Source: CAVXEF01 sp963827315
GTDB taxonomy: Bacteria > Planctomycetota > Phycisphaerae > Sedimentisphaerales > Anaerobacaceae
DNA: 64,000 nucleotides
Assembly: GCA_963827315.1 (NCBI GenBank)
Contig: CAWHAL010000004.1
Location: 634,665 to 698,664, forward strand
Direction of reading: 5' to 3'
Part shown: positions 61,057-64,000 of the stretch, one piece after another
Numbering within the stretch: the stretch's first letter is position 1
How the letters are laid out: each line of letters opens with the position of its first letter
Position numbers and translations under genes: made by a program
The notes under the pieces: generated by a model
What the model saw: only the letters and a program-made list of their open reading frames with translations
Database searches by the model: none
What the model was told of the DNA's origin: nothing

Positions 61057-61971
61057 CTACCTACCGTTCGGATCCTGTCCACTTTGACAGCTTGGGTCTT
61101 CGTTGGGAATAGGAAATGATATACCTTGCTGTTGCATAATGTCCCTCAATCGCTTCATCCGCCTCTGATGCTCAGAACTATTAAGTTGTATGTATCTGCC
61201 GGCTATTGCACGGTAGAAATTATCTACCATGGGCTTTCGTATCTTAATGCTCGCTTCCTCGTAGCACCAACCATACTTTGCTACAAGGTGACCCACAAGC
61301 TTCTCGTGCAAATTACGAAAGACATCAAATATACACTCTTCACCAAATGTTGACTGAATAATATCTTTCACCATTTCACGTGAAACCACGTGATTTGAAC
61401 ATACTCTATCAATCTGTACAAGCTTAGAGTTAAGCAAGTCAGCAACAAAAACATACTCGAATACCATATCAGCAAGATTTGCATCATTCTGTTGAATATC
61501 TGAAAAACTTAAGACTTGGCGAACTTGATGAGTGCTGGGTAGTGAAAGTGCAGTCATTTCATCCTGATTATTAGTGGTCTTATATTCGTCGTAAGATAAA
61601 GACAAGAGATCTACACACATGCAATTGAGATTCAGTTCAGCGGCCATAGCAACGAGTCTGGCTCGATCGCTAAAGTAATTGTCCCGTAGATTCCAACCAT
61701 GAGTAGTAAGTAGCGCACCAACTGCAAATATAATTGGCACGAATATACCTTTCAGCCATTTCCATAATTTGCCTTTCCGCTCTTCGGTCCATACTAAGAT
61801 AGCTGAACCAGATACAAAAGCAAGAGTTCCAAATCCAATCGTCCGCCAGTCAGGTCTTGACCGGGTCGTAACAATTATAAATACAACAATAATGACAAAA
61901 ACAAAGACGATTATGCCCCATACTTTCCGTCTTTTAGATTTGCCATCCTGCTTTTCTTTATGCTCACACAT
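61057..61971 (-). CDS. Hypothetical membrane protein, AT-rich
   Basis: A 304-residue orphan. Three hydrophobic segments (about 18-36, 45-61, 76-92) precede a helical cytoplasmic domain with FVADLLNSKLVQIDRVCSN and many Cys/His. No family recognised. It is more AT-rich than the window and lies between the two hairpin-repeat clusters, which share a 43-nt identical stretch, so it may have arrived as a cassette. Confidence 0.55.
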   Translation of the reverse strand: MCEHKEKQDGKSKRRKVWGIIVFVFVIIVVFIIVTTRSRPDWRTIGFGTLAFVSGSAILVWTEERKGKLWKWLKGIFVPIIFAVGALLTTHGWNLRDNYFSDRARLVAMAAELNLNCMCVDLLSLSYDEYKTTNNQDEMTALSLPSTHQVRQVLSFSDIQQNDANLADMVFEYVFVADLLNSKLVQIDRVCSNHVVSREMVKDIIQSTFGEECIFDVFRNLHEKLVGHLVAKYGWCYEEASIKIRKPMVDNFYRAIAGRYIQLNSSEHQRRMKRLRDIMQQQGISFPIPNEDPSCQSGQDPNGR

Positions 61972-62753
61972 GCCTACCTGCTATATAGCTTTTGTATATA
62001 TTCTTATTTCTACTCTCTGTGGCTGAACCTTTCTATGAACTGTGAAATACTAACCACTAACCCCAAGATGCTTCCTCTCCGAAGTCGTTCAGCTAATTTT
62101 ACCCCTTTTTATACATTTACACAACCTTTTTTCGCTTTTCTTTCCCTGTCCGCTAAACGCTGAACGCTGCCCGCTAAATGAAACCCCCAAAATCGCCCAA
62201 CCTTTCGTAGCGAAGCGCAAGATCCAGAATGTCGTTATCTGGGACCCCATTTTTTCAATTCTCAAATCCCTCACTAAAAAACAATTTGACATATAAAATG
62301 CTCGTAGTCCTTTCGATTAGTCAAAAAAGCTAGAACGATAAAAGAATACCTAAGTATCTTAGGTATTGTATTTTTTCTTCCCCTGTCCGCTATACGCTGT
62401 ACGCTGCCCGCTATCCGTATTTCAATCAAATGTGCCACCACCCGCACACCAAAAACGGCTAATTTCAAAAAATTTTTACTCCTTTTCTCACATCGAGTTA
62501 CGAGAATCAGGAATCGAGAATCAAGAACCTTTTTCAACCATTCGCACAAGTTCGCCCTACTAAGGGGAACGTGTTTTTTTTGCGATATACGAGATGCGAA
62601 AGTTTACCCCGTGAAGTGCTTTTGCTACTTCACCGGGGCTATCCCATCGGGGTCTTTTTTCTAAACGCAAACCCCATAGGGAAATGAACAACGAACCATG
62701 AACAATGAACTATGAACTATGAACAATGAACTATCGACTAAGCGGAGCTCCCA
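61972..62753. other. Gene-poor region with word repeats and palindromes
   Basis: About 780 nt. It holds CTCTGTGGCT (62014), GCTAAACGCTGAACGCTG-type words (62150-62180, 62390-62415), a perfect 10-bp palindrome AATACCTAAG/CTTAGGTATT around TAT (62345-62367) followed by a T-run, the second hairpin cluster (62591-62653) and ATGAACnATGAAC words (62690-62740). Longest frames are unconvincing. Confidence 0.55.
62591..62653. repeat. Second cluster of the covarying hairpin repeat
   Basis: 62591-62633 is identical over 43 nt to 60942-60984; it ends CCGGGG rather than CTGGGG, restoring the outer pair. A half unit (ATCCCATCGGGG) follows, then TCTTTTTT. Confidence 0.85.
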
Positions 62754-63308
62754 ATGTCTTCCGAATCCCAAATCCTCGCCAACCGTCTTAACGCTCAAAA
62801 ATCAACCGGCCCACGCACCCCCCAAGGAAAGGCCGCCGTCTCACAAAACGCCGTCAAGCACGGCCTGTTAACCCGCCGCGACGTAATCAGCTCAGAATCC
62901 CAGGCCGACTTCGAACTCTACCGCGACCAACCACTCGCCGAACTGGACCCGGCAGGTCCTATGGAATCTATGCTCGCCGAGCGCATTGTCACCCTCTCCT
63001 GGCGGCTAAAACGAGTCTGTAGAATCCAGAACCAGACCATCGACGCCCTGAACGCACCTAATACCTCCAGCCCCCTTTCTAAACTCATCCAATCGCTGAG
63101 CAATCCTTCCACATCTGCTCCTGAACTTGCTCTCGGCCGTTTGGCCATAAAAGATTTCTCAAGTGCAAGGGTTCTCGAACGCCTCTTAATGTATGAACGC
63201 CGAATTGAGCACAGCCTGTACAAAACGATACTCGAGCTTCAAAGACTAAATCTCATCAAAAAACTAAATACCGGCTCTGAAATGCCATTTAACCAATTAA
63301 CCAGTTAA
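62754..63308 (+). CDS. Planctomycete NAQKSTGPRTP...KHGL-family protein
   Basis: A 184-residue protein. NRLNAQKSTGPRTPQGKAAV then SQNAVKHGLLTRRDVIS is the signature of a family widespread in planctomycetes and some acidobacteria. A helical middle (ESMLAERIVTLSWRLKR) and a C-terminal LLMYERRIEHSLYKTILELQRL follow. The basic N-terminus suggests nucleic-acid contact; function unknown. It is preceded by ATGAAC word repeats and followed by AACCAATTAACCAGTT repeats. Confidence 0.8.
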   Translation: MSSESQILANRLNAQKSTGPRTPQGKAAVSQNAVKHGLLTRRDVISSESQADFELYRDQPLAELDPAGPMESMLAERIVTLSWRLKRVCRIQNQTIDALNAPNTSSPLSKLIQSLSNPSTSAPELALGRLAIKDFSSARVLERLLMYERRIEHSLYKTILELQRLNLIKKLNTGSEMPFNQLTS

Positions 63309-63332
63309 CCAATCAACCAATTATGACAAATT

Positions 63333-63500
63333 ATGCAAAACAAACCCAATTTGCTGGATGCTCAAATAAACATAACTTCTGATAAAACAAAGGATTATTA
63401 AAATGAACCACGACTTCGGACTACATGAAAACAAACCCAAACAAACCCAGCTCTTTTTGGCTTTTACTTTTCTTTGCCCCAGCTATAATCTGGCAATGCA
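63333..63500 (+). repeat. Decayed translated repeat (NKPNLLDAQ type) before prmC
   Basis: 63333-63401 encodes MQNKPNLLDAQINITSDKTKD plus Y, and the next frame starts MNHDFGLHENKPKQTQ. I recall similar NKPNLLDAQ and NKPNQTQ stretches recurring in this lineage, with stops and shifts as here. It is probably an intergenic repeat rather than a gene. Confidence 0.4.
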
Positions 63501-64000
63501 GGCTTGGACAATACAAAAGCTCTTGAACTGGGTTACCGAATACCTCACGAGTAAAGGCATTGATTCGCCCCGGCTAAGCGCGGAACTCTGCTTTCTAACG
63601 TCCTCGAATTAAAGCGAATTGAGTTATATACGCAATTCGACAAACCCGTCACCAAACAGCAATTGGATAAGCTGCACAATCTGGTAGAACGGGCTGGTCA
63701 ACACGAACCTATTTGTACCTGGCCGGAAAAACTGAATTCTACTGCCTCGAACTGCAAGTCAGCCCGGATTGTCTGATTCCCCGGCCGGAGACGGAACTTC
63801 TTGTAGAGCGTGCTATCGAATTCTTGCGGAAGCGAACCGGCAGACCCGTTGCGACGCCTGCTGCGACAGTGCACAGCACGGCGAGCGGTCACATCGTGGC
63901 GAACAGCTTCTTGTGACCTTTGCACCGGCTGTGGATGCGTTGCCATAGCGATAGCGAAAAACTTTGCAGAGAGTAACATAATAGCTACAGACATATCCGA
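63496..64000 (+). pseudogene. prmC: Release-factor glutamine methyltransferase PrmC, frameshifted and cut by the window edge
   Basis: Starting at the ATG 63496, MQAWTIQKLLNWVTEYLTSK matches PrmC/HemK. The frame breaks near 63586 (GGAACTCTGC, one base short), near 63711 (ATTTGTACCTGG, one base short) and near 63913 (TTCTTGTGACC). Read across the breaks it gives LLSNVLELKRIELYTQFD, YLAGKTEFYCLEL, CLIPRPETELLVERA and DLCTGCGCVAIAIA (SAM site). NPPY would lie beyond the window. About 40 residues before DLCTG (GRPVATPAATVHSTASGH) look like an extra insertion. Confidence 0.75.

Noticed and set aside
62345..62367. Palindrome with T-run as a gene terminator
   Set aside because: No plus-strand gene lies upstream to end there; kept only as part of the intergenic description.

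Overview
The window looks like chromosome from a planctomycete of the class Phycisphaerae (Sedimentisphaerales-like), probably a metagenome contig. The lineage signs are a pectate lyase ending in a planctomycete-style dockerin (19536-20999), a protein of the NAQKSTGPRTP...KHGL family (62754-63308), a SpoVG with a built-in zinc ribbon next to ispE (42099-43458), and intergenic low-complexity 'word' repeats. The taxonomic call is inference; no rRNA is present.

Layout. 1-6.4 kb: a minus-strand uronate/glycan operon (VOC protein, kduI, kduD, Nramp-like transporter, glycosyltransferase, UPF0316 protein, GH130 phosphorylase running off the edge). 7.0-8.4 kb: glnA on plus. 8.5-16.4 kb: a tight minus-strand run (ornithine/lysine decarboxylase, small ORF, 565-residue dehydrogenase, class II aldolase, orphan E2 acyltransferase, PL10 pectate lyase, membrane protein). 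16.5-19.3 kb: two AT-rich orphan genes, one HEPN-like, followed by a deoxyhypusine-synthase-like gene. 19.5-21.0 kb: PL9 pectate lyase with dockerin. 21.15-24.2 kb: a PepSY protein/response regulator/histidine kinase operon bracketed by an intact tRNA-Asp and a 55-bp copy of its 3' end. 24.3-31 kb: DUF362 protein, lipoproteins, tRNA-Thr abutting larE, ROK kinase, galE. 31-33.1 kb: PilT-type ATPase and a zinc-ribbon membrane protein. 33.1-38.7 kb: an AT-rich defence island with a Gabija pair (gajA-gajB), a DUF2130 protein and short possible restriction-modification remnants. 38.8-43.8 kb: housekeeping genes (maf, AMMECR1, VTT protein, ispE, spoVG, flgM-like). 44.2-58.2 kb: a complete type II secretion cluster in the order C-D-E-F-G-H-I-J-K-L-M on minus, with single frameshifts in gspE and gspF. 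58.4-64 kb: asnS with a coiled-coil insertion, a RAYT transposase between inverted palindromes, an array of covarying hairpin repeats, an orphan membrane protein, and a frameshifted prmC at the edge.

How the parts fit. Pectate lyases (PL10, PL9) would be exported, plausibly by the type II system. Unsaturated uronates would then be processed by KduI and KduD, with the non-canonical Nramp-like carrier a candidate for importing a uronate or partner solute. The decarboxylase and DHS-like gene point to polyamine synthesis. The most unusual signals are the covarying hairpin array (60.75-61.0 and 62.6 kb), the tRNA-flanked two-component island with a tandem 11-bp operator-like repeat, and the tRNA-Thr/larE junction with almost no leader.

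Gene calls rest on recognised motifs, gene order and start-site context. No database search was possible.
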